Source: an uncultured Blautia sp. (lineage in GTDB: Bacteria; Bacillota; Clostridia; Lachnospirales; Lachnospiraceae). From it: a stretch of 36,311 bases of DNA. Location of the stretch: the NCBI GenBank assembly GCA_900549015.1, contig URMH01000028.1, positions 1-36,311 on the forward strand, in the 5' to 3' direction. The notes beneath the pieces were generated by a model, which was given only the letters and a program-made list of their open reading frames with translations, searched no databases and had not been told where the DNA came from. Positions 23,650 through 31,693 of the stretch are shown here, piece by piece (the first letter of the stretch is position 1; every line of letters begins with the position of its first letter). The translations under genes were made by a program, and so were the position numbers.

Positions 23650-25059
23650 ATGAAAAAAGAAAAGAAGCATATTATTTCTTCTGTCCTTCCGGGAAGTATT
23701 GCAGAAGAACTTGAACTTGCCCCGGGAGACGCCCTTCTTTCCGTAAACGGACAGCCTGTGGAGGACGTGTTTGATTACCGCTATCTCATGAATGAGGAAT
23801 ATGTGGAGCTTCTGATCGAAAAGGCGGACGGAGAAGTATGGGAGCTTGAGGTAGAGAAGGAGTATGAGGAGGATCTTGGTGCAGAATTTGAGAACGGTCT
23901 GATGGATGAGTACCGTTCCTGCTGTAATAAGTGTATTTTCTGTTTTATTGATCAGATGCCGCCGGGAATGCGGGATACCCTTTATTTTAAGGATGACGAT
24001 TCCAGACTTTCTTTCCTTCAGGGGAATTACGTAACGCTCACAAATATGAGCGATCATAACATCGAGCGGATCATTCAGTATCATCTGGAACCGATCAATA
24101 TTTCTTTTCAGACTATGAATCCGAAGCTTCGCTGTGAGATGCTCCATAACCGTTTTGCAGGGGAAGCACTCAAAAAAGCAGATGCGCTTTATGAGGCAGG
24201 CATTACCATGAACGGACAGATCGTCCTGTGTAAAGGCGTAAACGATAAGGAAGAGCTGGAATACAGTCTTTCAAAGCTTTCTGAATATGCGCCTGTGCTT
24301 CAGAGCGTTTCCGTAGTGCCGGTTGGACTTTCGAAATTCAGAGACGGTCTTTATCCTCTTGAGCCATTTGGCAGGGAGGACGCAAAAGAGGTTTTGAAAA
24401 CCATTCACTTCTGGCAGGAAAAAATGATGAAAAAGCATGGGATCCATTTTATCCACGCGTCCGACGAATGGTATATTCTTGCGGGAGAAGAGCTTCCGGA
24501 AGAAGAGCGGTACGACGGGTATCTCCAGCTTGAGAACGGAGTGGGAATGCTCCGCCTTCTTGATACAGAGGTAAAGGAATATCTCAGTGAGAAAGAGGGA
24601 GACGAAAGACAGGTTCGGGGAACACTGGCAACCGGGCTTCTGGCAGCGCCTTTCCTGAAAAAGCACATGGAGAGCATTCAGGAAAAATTCCCCGGCGTCT
24701 GCGTGGAGGTGCAGCCTGTAATCAACCGCTTTTTCGGGGAGAATATTACAGTTTCCGGCCTGATCACAGGGCAGGATTTAATGGAACAGTTAAAGGGAAA
24801 GGAACTGGGAGAGCGTCTTTTCCTTCCGTGCAGCATGCTGCGGGACGGGGAGGAAGTATTTCTTGATGATGTGACGCTTTCAGAGCTTTCCGGGGAACTT
24901 AAAGTTCCCATTACAGTAGTAGACAGTGGCGGCAGTGACCTGGTAGATGCAGTCATCGGCTCGCCAGAACAGAAAGAACGAAAAAGGAGACAAATGTATG
25001 AGCAAACCGGTAGTTGCAATTGTGGGAAGACCCAATGTGGGGAAATCCACACTGTTTAA
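23650..25059 (+). CDS. DUF512-family radical SAM protein with PDZ-like N-terminus
   Basis: A protein of about 469 residues from a widespread Firmicute and cyanobacterial family of unknown function. Residues about 5-80 form a PDZ-like domain (HIISSVLPGSIAEELELAPGD, LLSVNGQPVEDVFDYRYL). The radical-SAM cluster motif CxxxCxxC follows in RSCCNKCIFCFID, then FKDDDSRLSFLQGNYVTLTN. The C-terminal half is the DUF512 region, with a second Rossmann-like part around LATGLLAAPFLKKH. The substrate is not known. I start at ATG 23650 (GAGGTGA upstream) because the promoter covers earlier in-frame ATGs. The C-terminus runs 62 bases into der, giving a Cys-rich tail (SCNCGKTQCGE) encoded opposite in frame to der's P-loop. 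It probably heads an operon with der, plsY and gpsA. Confidence 0.9.
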   Translation: MKKEKKHIISSVLPGSIAEELELAPGDALLSVNGQPVEDVFDYRYLMNEEYVELLIEKADGEVWELEVEKEYEEDLGAEFENGLMDEYRSCCNKCIFCFIDQMPPGMRDTLYFKDDDSRLSFLQGNYVTLTNMSDHNIERIIQYHLEPINISFQTMNPKLRCEMLHNRFAGEALKKADALYEAGITMNGQIVLCKGVNDKEELEYSLSKLSEYAPVLQSVSVVPVGLSKFRDGLYPLEPFGREDAKEVLKTIHFWQEKMMKKHGIHFIHASDEWYILAGEELPEEERYDGYLQLENGVGMLRLLDTEVKEYLSEKEGDERQVRGTLATGLLAAPFLKKHMESIQEKFPGVCVEVQPVINRFFGENITVSGLITGQDLMEQLKGKELGERLFLPCSMLRDGEEVFLDDVTLSELSGELKVPITVVDSGGSDLVDAVIGSPEQKERKRRQMYEQTGSCNCGKTQCGEIHTV

Positions 25060-26323
25060 TGCGCTGGCAGGTGAGAAAATTTCCATTGTAAAGGATACGC
25101 CGGGCGTTACAAGAGACCGAATTTATGCAGATGTAAATTGGCTTGATAAAAATTTTACTTTAATTGATACAGGAGGAATTGAGCCGGACAGCAGCGATAT
25201 TATTCTTTCCCAGATGAGAGAGCAGGCGCAGATTGCCATTGATACGGCAGATGTGATCGTGTTTATTACGGATGTGCACCAGGGGCTTGTAGATTCCGAT
25301 GCCAAAGTGGCAGACATGCTCAGAAGAAGCGGAAAACCGGTTGTCCTTGTAGTAAACAAAGTGGACAGTATGCAGAAATATATGATGGATGTATACGAGT
25401 TTTATAACCTCGGGATTGGAGAACCGGTTCCTGTTTCTGCTGCGAACCGCATGGGCATCGGTGATATGCTGGACGAGATCGTAAAACATTTCCCGGAAGG
25501 CGCGGGAGAAGAGGAAGACGAGGATATACCGAAAATTGCCATTGTAGGAAAACCAAACGTGGGAAAATCTTCTCTTGTAAACAAGCTTCTCGGCGAGGAG
25601 CGTGTCATTGTTTCCGACATTGCGGGAACTACAAGGGACGCAGTAGATACAAAAGTAAAATGGCAGGGAAGAGATTATATTTTTATTGATACTGCCGGTC
25701 TTCGAAGAAAAGGAAAGGTAAAAGAGGAGATCGAGCGATACAGCGTGATCCGTACTGTGACGGCAGTGGAGCGCGCAAGTATCGTTGTGCTCATGATCGA
25801 CGCCACAGAGGGCGTTACCGAGCAGGATGCAAAAATTGCGGGAATTGCCCATGAAAGAGGCAAGGGTGTGATCATCGCAGTAAATAAATGGGATGCCATC
25901 GAAAAAAATGATAAGACTATTTACAAGCATACAAACCGTATCCGGGAAGTGCTTGCTTATATGCCTTATGCAGAGATTATATTTATTTCTGCAAAAACAG
26001 GACAGAGGATCCCGAAGCTGTTTGAAACCATTGACACAGTGATCGAGAACCAGACCCTCCGCGTGCAGACGGGCGTGTTAAACGAAATTCTCTCCGAGGC
26101 AGTTGCCATGCAGCAGCCTCCGTCTGATAAAGGAAAACGGCTTAAGATTTTCTATATGACTCAGGTAGGGGTAAAACCGCCTACTTTTGTAATCTTTGTA
26201 AACGATAAAGAGCTGATGCACTTTTCTTATACAAGATATATCGAAAATAAAGTACGGGACGCTTTCGGTTTCCGGGGGACTTCCCTCAAATTTATTATCC
26301 GGGAGCGGGGAGAGAAGGAATAA
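24998..26323 (+). CDS. der: Ribosome biogenesis GTPase Der (EngA)
   Basis: Der is an essential double GTPase needed for 50S subunit assembly. The 441-residue protein has a first G domain with VGRPNVGKSTLFN, DTPG and NKVD, a short acidic linker (GEEEDED), and a second G domain with VGKPNVGKSSL, DTAG and NKWD. A C-terminal KH-like domain follows (about 350-441: QPPSDKGKRLKIFYMTQ, GVKPPTFVIFVN, FRGTSLKFIIRERG). I start at ATG 24998, giving MSKPVVAIVGRPN, with AAGGAGA 7 bases upstream; the open frame runs further up but inside the radical-SAM gene. The first 62 bases overlap that gene. plsY starts 7 bases after its stop. Confidence 0.97.
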   Translation: MSKPVVAIVGRPNVGKSTLFNALAGEKISIVKDTPGVTRDRIYADVNWLDKNFTLIDTGGIEPDSSDIILSQMREQAQIAIDTADVIVFITDVHQGLVDSDAKVADMLRRSGKPVVLVVNKVDSMQKYMMDVYEFYNLGIGEPVPVSAANRMGIGDMLDEIVKHFPEGAGEEEDEDIPKIAIVGKPNVGKSSLVNKLLGEERVIVSDIAGTTRDAVDTKVKWQGRDYIFIDTAGLRRKGKVKEEIERYSVIRTVTAVERASIVVLMIDATEGVTEQDAKIAGIAHERGKGVIIAVNKWDAIEKNDKTIYKHTNRIREVLAYMPYAEIIFISAKTGQRIPKLFETIDTVIENQTLRVQTGVLNEILSEAVAMQQPPSDKGKRLKIFYMTQVGVKPPTFVIFVNDKELMHFSYTRYIENKVRDAFGFRGTSLKFIIRERGEKE

Positions 26324-26330
26324 AGAAATT

Positions 26331-26981
26331 ATGGAACGCTTGATTTGCTTGGCTATCGGATATGTATGCGGTTTGTTTCAGACTTCCTATATTATTGGAA
26401 GACTGCATAAAACAGATATACGGGAACATGGAAGCGGAAATGCGGGAACAACAAACGCGCTTCGTACCTTTGGAAAAAAAGCAGGGGCGATCACACTTCT
26501 CTGCGACTGTCTGAAATGTGTGGCTGCCATTTTGATCGTAAAGGCGCTTTTCAGAGAAGACTATGGAGAAATCCTTCCTCTTCTGAGCCTTTATGCGGCG
26601 GCAGGATGTATTTTAGGACATAACTTCCCTGTTTATCTGAAGTTTAGAGGAGGAAAAGGCATTGCTGCGTCAGTGGGGCTGATCCTTGCTTTTGACTGGA
26701 GGATTTTTGCGGTCTGTTTCGTTTTGTTTTTCGTATTGTTTTTTGCAACGCATTATGTGTCTCTGTGCTCTATCAGTGCTTACGTGGCTGCCTTTATCTG
26801 CATGGTGATTTTTGGACAGATGGGAAGCTACGGTATGGATACGCTTCATACAATGGAACTGTATGGAGTTATGGCGGCGCTTACGCTGCTGGCGCTGTTT
26901 CGTCACAGAGCAAATATTCTCCGCCTTCTTGCGGGTACTGAAAATAAGATTTTCCTGGGAAAATCCGGGAAGAAAGGGTAA
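26331..26981 (+). CDS. plsY: Glycerol-3-phosphate acyltransferase PlsY
   Basis: PlsY transfers an acyl group from acyl-phosphate to glycerol 3-phosphate, the first step of phospholipid synthesis in most Gram-positive bacteria. The 216-residue membrane protein has about five membrane segments and the three conserved cytoplasmic motifs: GSGNAGTTNALRTFGKKAG (phosphate loop), GHNFPVYLKFRGGKGIAAS (catalytic region), and a third loop after ATHYVSLCSISAYV. It lies 7 bases after der and 11 bases before gpsA, which supplies its glycerol 3-phosphate. The pair is a common Firmicute arrangement. No strong ribosome site precedes the ATG, so translation is probably coupled to der. Confidence 0.96.
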   Translation: MERLICLAIGYVCGLFQTSYIIGRLHKTDIREHGSGNAGTTNALRTFGKKAGAITLLCDCLKCVAAILIVKALFREDYGEILPLLSLYAAAGCILGHNFPVYLKFRGGKGIAASVGLILAFDWRIFAVCFVLFFVLFFATHYVSLCSISAYVAAFICMVIFGQMGSYGMDTLHTMELYGVMAALTLLALFRHRANILRLLAGTENKIFLGKSGKKG

Positions 26982-26992
26982 GGGTGAAACGT

Positions 26993-28003
26993 ATGGCAAA
27001 AATCAGTGTATTAGGAGCGGGAAGCTGGGGAACGGCGCTTTCCCTGCTGCTTTATAATAACGGACATGAGGTGACTCTCTGGTCTGCTCTGGAATATGAG
27101 GTGGAGATGCTTCGTGAGAAAAGAGAACATACCTCAAAGCTTCCGGGAGTGATCCTTCCGGCGGAGATGGAAATCACCACAGACCTGGAAAAAAGCCTGA
27201 AAGAGCCGGATGTGGCAGTTCTTGCAGTTCCCTCTCCCTTTACAAGAAGCACAGCTCACCAGATGGCGCCGTTTGTGAGAGAGAATCAGAAAATCGTAAA
27301 TGTGGCAAAAGGCGTGGAAGAAAAGACGCTTATGACGCTCAGTGAGATTATTGAGGAAGAAATCCCAAATGCAGACGTCTGTGTCCTTTCCGGTCCAAGT
27401 CATGCGGAAGAGGTGGGAAAAGGGATTCCTACCACCTGTGTAGTGAGCAGCCGCACAAGAGAAACTGCAGAGTATCTTCAGGGGATTTTTATGAGCCCTG
27501 TGTTCCGTGTGTACACGACTCCGGATATTCTCGGCGTGGAACTTGGGGGCGCTCTTAAAAATGTGATCGCTCTGGCAGCAGGAACAGCAGACGGTCTTGG
27601 ATATGGAGATAATACAAAAGCTGCTCTTATCACAAGAGGAATTGCGGAAATTGCAAGACTTGGGGTGAAAATGGGCGCAAAGGCAGAAACTTTCTACGGT
27701 CTTTCGGGAATCGGAGATCTGATCGTTACCTGTGCAAGCGTACACAGCAGGAACAGAAAAGCGGGCTTTCTGATGGGGCAGGGCCGCACAATGGAAGAGG
27801 CGATGAAGGAAGTAGAGATGGTGGTGGAAGGCGTGTATTCTGCAAAGGCTGCAAAAGGACTTGCAGAGAAATACGAAGTGGAAATGCCTATTATCACAGA
27901 GGTTAATAAAGTTCTTTTTGAAGGAAAAGCGGCATCAGAGGCAGTGATGGACCTGATGCTTCGCGATAAGAAGGTAGAGACTCCCATGCTTCCGTGGGAA
28001 TAA
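26993..28003 (+). CDS. gpsA: NAD(P)-dependent glycerol-3-phosphate dehydrogenase
   Basis: GpsA reduces dihydroxyacetone phosphate to sn-glycerol 3-phosphate for phospholipid synthesis. The 336-residue protein starts with the nucleotide-binding fold (KISVLGAGSWGTALSLLL). It carries the family sequences NVAKGVEEKTLMTLSEI, CVLSGPSHAEEVGKGIPT, GVELGGALKNVIALAAGTADGLG (catalytic Lys), TRGIAEIARLG and GLSGIGDLIVTC. I start at ATG 26993 because AGGGTGA lies 5 bases before it; the in-frame GTG at 26984 falls within that site. It is the last gene of the run and is followed by a strong terminator. Confidence 0.97.
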   Translation: MAKISVLGAGSWGTALSLLLYNNGHEVTLWSALEYEVEMLREKREHTSKLPGVILPAEMEITTDLEKSLKEPDVAVLAVPSPFTRSTAHQMAPFVRENQKIVNVAKGVEEKTLMTLSEIIEEEIPNADVCVLSGPSHAEEVGKGIPTTCVVSSRTRETAEYLQGIFMSPVFRVYTTPDILGVELGGALKNVIALAAGTADGLGYGDNTKAALITRGIAEIARLGVKMGAKAETFYGLSGIGDLIVTCASVHSRNRKAGFLMGQGRTMEEAMKEVEMVVEGVYSAKAAKGLAEKYEVEMPIITEVNKVLFEGKAASEAVMDLMLRDKKVETPMLPWE

Positions 28004-28010
28004 AACAGAA

Positions 28011-28046
28011 CAGAAAAGGCAGATGCGAATGCGTCTGCCTTTTCTG
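28011..28046. terminator. Bidirectional terminator between gpsA and the aldo/keto reductase gene
   Basis: A perfect 13-base stem CAGAAAAGGCAGA/TCTGCCTTTTCTG with a 10-base loop lies between convergent genes, 7 bases after gpsA and 29 bases after the end of the reductase. Confidence 0.9.
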
Positions 28047-28075
28047 TGTGGTCAGAAGATAAAAGTGATGAGATT

Positions 28076-28903
28076 TTAAAACGGAATGTCTCTTAAATCT
28101 TCAGGAATGCTGGAAGTTCTCAGGTTTTCATTTAAGGTATCGATGATCGCCATATCTTCCTCTTCGATTTCAAAGTCAAAAATTTCACTGTTGCTTAAAA
28201 TCCGTTCCGGACTGGCTGATTTCGGGATTACGGAAATTCCCTTCTGTACCGCCCAGCGAAGTCCGATTTGTGCAGGGGTTTTTGCGTATTTTGTCCCCAG
28301 GACGCACATAATGTCATTGTCAAGATATGCCCCTCTTCCAAGGGGGGCGTATGCCTGCACCTGTATGTTGTTGTTCTGGCAATATTCAATCAGTTCTTTC
28401 GGGTAGCGCAAAGGGTGGCATTCAATCTGATTTACAGCGGGAACAATACCGGAAACGTGCTTCAATTCTTCCAGGTGCCGGATTTCAAAATTGCTGACGC
28501 CGATAGAACGGGCGCGTCCGCTTTCCAGGAGTTTTTCCATTTCCAGCCAGGTTCCTGTATAGCAGCCGGGAACCGGCCAGTGGACAAGGTACAGATCCAC
28601 GTAATCTGTTTTCAGACGTTCTAGGCTTCTGGAGAGAGAACCCTCAATATCGCCCAGGCGCTGAGCAGTGTTCCACACCTTTGTGGTGAGAAACAATTCT
28701 CTTCTGGAGAGACCTGATTTTTCGATGGCATGTCCCACAAGTTCTTCGTTTTTATATACAGAAGCAGTGTCTATCAGCCGGTATCCGTAGCGGATTGCAG
28801 ACGAAATGGCGGTTTCTGCTTCTGTATGATCGGTCAGTTTATATACACCCAGTCCTAAAAGGGGCATTTCTCTGTTGTTGTTCAGAAAAACAGTCTGTTT
28901 CAC
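28076..28903 (-). CDS. Aldo/keto reductase
   Basis: A 275-residue NAD(P)H-dependent reductase of the AKR superfamily, closest to the bacterial AKR5 type (2,5-diketo-gluconate/glyoxal reductase-like). The catalytic tetrad is visible: Asp in RLIDTASVY, Tyr in the same segment (VYKNE), Lys in LTTKVWN and His in DLYLVHWP. Cofactor-binding parts include SIGVSNF, AVNQIECHP, QAYAPLGRG and VIPKSASPERI. The length is normal for a single TIM barrel. GAGGAGG lies about 9 bases before the ATG at 28903. The gene stands alone between gpsA and the Wood-Ljungdahl module. The substrate is not predictable. Confidence 0.93.
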   Translation of the reverse strand: MKQTVFLNNNREMPLLGLGVYKLTDHTEAETAISSAIRYGYRLIDTASVYKNEELVGHAIEKSGLSRRELFLTTKVWNTAQRLGDIEGSLSRSLERLKTDYVDLYLVHWPVPGCYTGTWLEMEKLLESGRARSIGVSNFEIRHLEELKHVSGIVPAVNQIECHPLRYPKELIEYCQNNNIQVQAYAPLGRGAYLDNDIMCVLGTKYAKTPAQIGLRWAVQKGISVIPKSASPERILSNSEIFDFEIEEEDMAIIDTLNENLRTSSIPEDLRDIPF

Positions 28904-29119
28904 GGTTCATTCCTCCTCAAAAACAGTTATGTATCTTGTATCCGGTAAAGTATACCATAAAAATGTGAAAGAATCACATCATTTATGTTACAAATTTACT
29001 ACAAGAAGTTTGTTAAAAACAAGACAAACAGGTTAAGAAAATCACAGTTCATTGTCGGAAATCACAGTTATTTACTGGGAAAAAAGAAGAATTATTGAGA
29101 AATATTTCATATAATATCC
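28904..29119. promoter_or_regulatory. Intergenic region with a dyad at the reductase promoter
   Basis: On the minus strand a -10 TATACT (28949-28954) serves the reductase gene; the matching -35 is weak. It is overlapped by a 17-base dyad ATGTGA-5-TCACAT (28963-28979), a good operator candidate. At 29010-29027 the sequence TTGTTAA-AAAC-AAGACAA has the 7-4-7 layout of a clostridial Rex site, but its right half matches poorly. The rest is AT-rich with no gene. Confidence 0.4.
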
Positions 29120-29148
29120 TTGATAATACCGGGAGAAAGATGTATAAT
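29120..29148 (+). promoter_or_regulatory. Promoter for the nickel/Wood-Ljungdahl module
   Basis: A -35 TTGATA (29120-29125) and a perfect -10 TATAAT (29143-29148) are 17 bases apart. The leader to the first gene is about 75 bases and contains CCCTTTTTTAGGG, a small hairpin. AAAGGAG lies 7 bases before the ATG at 29230. Confidence 0.75.
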
Positions 29149-29229
29149 GATTGTAATTGATAAATTCTTGTCACAACTTTGCCCTTTTTTAGGGAAAAGA
29201 GGCTGGGACAGAGTAGAAAGGAGTAATCT

Positions 29230-29622
29230 ATGCATTTAATTAAAGATGAAAATGGCAATCTGATTCACCACGGTCATGAGCACAGCCATGAGCATACTCA
29301 TGAAGATGGTGTGAAGCATACACATACACACAGCCATGAAGCAGGAGAGAGTCATGAACACTCTCATAACGAGGAATGTGGACATACTCACTGTGGTTCC
29401 TGTGAGGGAGGAGACTGTAAGAATGAGACAGTTGCTCTTTTAACTTACATGCTCCAGCACAATGAACACCATGCGGCAGAGCTGGACCAGATGGCAGACA
29501 ACCTTCAGAAAATGGGAATGGAAGCAGCGGCCAAAACAATTAAAGAAGGTGTTTCCGATTTCCAGAAGGGAAATATGCGCCTCGGTCTTGCCCTTACTCT
29601 TGTAAAAGAAGAACTGAAGTAA
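29230..29622 (+). CDS. His-rich putative nickel-binding protein
   Basis: A 130-residue soluble protein. The first 54 residues contain 17 His, many as alternating HxH (HGHEHSHEHTH, HTHTHSH, HEHSH), and residues 50-63 add four Cys (ECGHTHCGSCEGGDC). Residues about 66-130 form a helical domain with LTYMLQHNEHHAAELDQMA, another possible metal site. There is no signal peptide or membrane segment. The gene heads the run that leads to CooT, CooC and the nickel enzymes CODH and ACS. It could therefore store or deliver nickel, like the unrelated His-rich CooJ or the His-rich tails of HypB and SlyD; that is inference. Zinc or cobalt binding is equally possible from sequence. The next gene follows after 13 bases. 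Confidence 0.85.
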   Translation: MHLIKDENGNLIHHGHEHSHEHTHEDGVKHTHTHSHEAGESHEHSHNEECGHTHCGSCEGGDCKNETVALLTYMLQHNEHHAAELDQMADNLQKMGMEAAAKTIKEGVSDFQKGNMRLGLALTLVKEELK

Positions 29623-29635
29623 GGAGGAGTGAGAA

Positions 29636-29818
29636 ATGTGTCTTGCAACTGTTTATAAACAGAGCGATGACTCTGTTATATTTAAAAATGTAAGCCGTAT
29701 TGATGTGGACGGAAACCGTATCGTTCTCAGAGATATTATGGGAGACGAGAGAGTTGTGGAAGGAAGCATTCTTATGGTAGATCTGGCAAACAGCATTGTG
29801 AAACTTTCCTGTGAGTGA
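29636..29818 (+). CDS. cooT: CooT-family nickel-binding protein
   Basis: A 60-residue protein starting MCLATVY. In characterised CooT proteins the Cys at position 2 is part of the nickel site at the interface of a dimer, and CooT helps nickel insertion into CODH. The rest is a small beta-rich fold (SVIFKNVSRIDVDGNRIVLRDI, VVEGSILMVDLANSIVKL) matching the family. AAGGAGG lies 10 bases before the ATG. Its position between the His-rich protein and the metF-cooC-CODH genes supports the assignment. It would act in the cytoplasm. Small size and the absence of other motifs leave some doubt about function but not about family. Confidence 0.88.
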   Translation: MCLATVYKQSDDSVIFKNVSRIDVDGNRIVLRDIMGDERVVEGSILMVDLANSIVKLSCE

Positions 29819-29851
29819 GTTTTAAATGCACTTTGAATATGCGGAATCTGC

Positions 29852-29865
29852 AAGGCGAAAGCCTT
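29852..29865 (+). promoter_or_regulatory. Small GAAA-tetraloop hairpin before metF
   Basis: AAGGC-GAAA-GCCTT is a 5-base stem closed by a GNRA tetraloop in the 82-base gap between cooT and metF. There is no T run directly after it, so it is more likely a processing or stability element than a terminator. Confidence 0.3.
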
Positions 29866-29900
29866 TGGATCAATAAAAAAAGACGTGGAGGTACGTAACT

Positions 29901-30818
29901 ATGAAATTAGCAGAAGCAATGAAAGAGAAAATGCTCCTTTCCTTTGAGCTGTTCCCACCAAAAACAGACAAAGGTATGGAAAACCTTCCGGGAACAATTG
30001 AGCATCTTTGCAAATACAAACCGGAATATATTTCCTGTACATACGGAGCCGGCGGAACAAACGTTGGTAAAAATATGGATGTATGTAAAATGATCAAAGA
30101 TGCAGGCACAATCCCGGTAACACATTTCACATGTATCGGAAATACTGCAGAAGGCATCAAAGATCAGTTACAGAACTATCTTGACAACGGCGTTGATCAT
30201 ATGCTTGCACTTCGCGGAGACCTTCCTTTCGGCTGGACAGGAACAGGCGGAGATTTTGCATATGCAACAGACCTTGTAGCATATGTGCGCAAAGAGTTTG
30301 GCGACAAGATTGAGATCGCAGTTGCAGGTTCTCCGGAAGGACATATCTCCTGCAGAAGCCTTGAGTCTGACATTGCAGTTCTGAAACAGAAACAGGACAA
30401 CGGAGCAGACTACATCATGACACAGCTTTGCTGGGATATGGAGCAGTTCAAATACTGGCTCGATGCAATCCGTGAAGCCGGCGTTACTATGCCTGTAGAT
30501 GTAGGTATCATGCCGATCCTTGATCAGGCAGCTACAATCAACATGGCACTTTCCCGCAATGCCTGCGTAATGCCGCGTGAACTCTGCGAGATCATTTCCA
30601 GAAACTGGATCTTCCCGAATCCGTTTGACAAAGAGCCATTCGATGCAGACGTAGAAGGAAAGAAAGCAAGATTCAAAGAAGAAGGAATCGAGTATACAAT
30701 CAGACAGATTGACGAATATCGTGCGCTCGGCGTAAACGGCATTCATCTTTACGCATTAAACAAATGGAAAGATGTATCTGAAATCATCGACAGAAGCGGT
30801 ATGCGTACTTTAGTATAA
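29901..30818 (+). CDS. metF: Methylenetetrahydrofolate reductase
   Basis: MetF reduces 5,10-methylene-THF to 5-methyl-THF. In acetogens this is the last folate step of the methyl branch, supplying the methyl group for acetyl-CoA synthase. The 305-residue protein is a flavin-dependent TIM barrel with the family motifs SFELFPPKT (catalytic Glu), YISCTYGAGGTN, PVTHFTCIGNT, HMLALRGDLPFG, VAGSPEGH and IMTQLCWD. GGAGG lies about 10 bases before the ATG. In several acetogens MetF works with a zinc protein, MetV; no metV is seen here between 29 and 36 kb. It is followed by cooC after 19 bases. Codons such as GTA, CTT and CGT mark a well-expressed gene. Confidence 0.95.
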   Translation: MKLAEAMKEKMLLSFELFPPKTDKGMENLPGTIEHLCKYKPEYISCTYGAGGTNVGKNMDVCKMIKDAGTIPVTHFTCIGNTAEGIKDQLQNYLDNGVDHMLALRGDLPFGWTGTGGDFAYATDLVAYVRKEFGDKIEIAVAGSPEGHISCRSLESDIAVLKQKQDNGADYIMTQLCWDMEQFKYWLDAIREAGVTMPVDVGIMPILDQAATINMALSRNACVMPRELCEIISRNWIFPNPFDKEPFDADVEGKKARFKEEGIEYTIRQIDEYRALGVNGIHLYALNKWKDVSEIIDRSGMRTLV

Positions 30819-30837
30819 TCAGGAGGCATCAGGTTTT

Positions 30838-31611
30838 ATGGCACATGTAATTGCTGTCGCCGGAAAAGGCGGCGTAGGAAAAACAACTTTATGCGGAATG
30901 CTGATTCAATATCTCTGTGAGCAGGGAAAAGGTCCTGTTCTTGCAGTAGATGCGGATGCGAATTCCAATCTTAACGAAGTGCTTGGAGTGAAGGTGGATA
31001 CAACACTTGGCGATGTGCGTGAAGAAATCGCGCGTGCAGAATTGTCAAAGGAGAATCCTATTCCTGCAGGTGTTTCCAAGGCGGACTACGCGGAAATGAG
31101 ATTTGAGGACGCTCTGATTGAAGATGATGATTTTGACCTGCTTGTAATGGGAAGGACACAGGGCAAGGGCTGTTACTGCTTTGTCAATGGACTTCTCCAG
31201 TCTCAGCTTGCAAAATATCAGAATAATTATCCGTATTTTGTAGTGGACAACGAGGCGGGTATGGAACACATCAGCAGAGGTGTTCTTCCTACTATGCAGA
31301 CGGCAATTCTGGTGAGCGACTGCTCCAGAAGAGGCGTGCAGGCGGTGGGCAGAATTGCAAGGCTGATCGAAGAATGCGGTATGCACCCGAAGACAGTAGG
31401 ACTCATTATCAACAGAGCACCAAAAGGCGAGCTGAACGATGGGATCCGCGAGGAAATCGAAAATCAGAAGCTGAATCTTTTAGGCGTGGTTCCGCAGGAT
31501 GATACCGTGTATCAGTATGACTGCGAGGGACGCCCTACTGCATCCCTTCCGGAAGATAATCCGGTAAAAATGGCTCTTCGTGCGATCGTGGACAAACTTG
31601 AGTTATCATAA
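30838..31611 (+). CDS. cooC: CooC-type nickel-insertion ATPase (first copy)
   Basis: CooC is a dimeric MinD/SIMIBI-class ATPase that inserts nickel into the CODH C-cluster. The 257-residue protein has the deviant P-loop GKGGVGKTT (residues 9-17), the switch regions VDADANSNLNEVLG and FVVDNEAGMEHISRG, and the CxC nickel-binding pair Cys112/Cys114 in KGCYCFVNG. GGAGG lies about 12 bases before the ATG, 19 bases after metF. It differs clearly from the second copy beyond CODH, so the two may serve different targets (CODH and ACS). The final residues are followed by a 177-base regulatory leader for CODH. Confidence 0.92.
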   Translation: MAHVIAVAGKGGVGKTTLCGMLIQYLCEQGKGPVLAVDADANSNLNEVLGVKVDTTLGDVREEIARAELSKENPIPAGVSKADYAEMRFEDALIEDDDFDLLVMGRTQGKGCYCFVNGLLQSQLAKYQNNYPYFVVDNEAGMEHISRGVLPTMQTAILVSDCSRRGVQAVGRIARLIEECGMHPKTVGLIINRAPKGELNDGIREEIENQKLNLLGVVPQDDTVYQYDCEGRPTASLPEDNPVKMALRAIVDKLELS

Positions 31612-31620
31612 AGATTATTA

Positions 31621-31678
31621 TATTTACTTCAAGTGTACTTCTGTATACTTGAAGTAAATAGCGTTACACATTTTTTTT
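31621..31678 (+). repeat. 18-bp inverted repeat with downstream T run, upstream of CODH
   Basis: The arms TATTTACTTCAAGTGTAC (31621-31638) and GTATACTTGAAGTAAATA (31643-31660) pair over 18 positions with one G-U and a 4-base loop (TTCT). A run of eight T follows 10 bases later (31671-31678). The gap makes it an imperfect terminator. It could be an operator, an attenuator, or a 3' stabiliser of the cooC message. Confidence 0.85.
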
Positions 31679-31693
31679 ACAGGAGAATAACCC

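Noticed and set aside
25160..25930. 256-codon minus-strand open frame opposite der
   Set aside because: Der is unmistakable on the other strand. The antisense peptide is rich in His, Phe and Cys with no domain.
28963..28979. CRP-like site TGTGA/TCACA
   Set aside because: The spacing is 5 rather than the 6 expected for Crp/Fnr, so I list it only as an unnamed dyad.
31621..31678. Canonical intrinsic terminator after cooC
   Set aside because: The T run starts 10 bases after the stem instead of immediately, so a simple terminator call is not secure.
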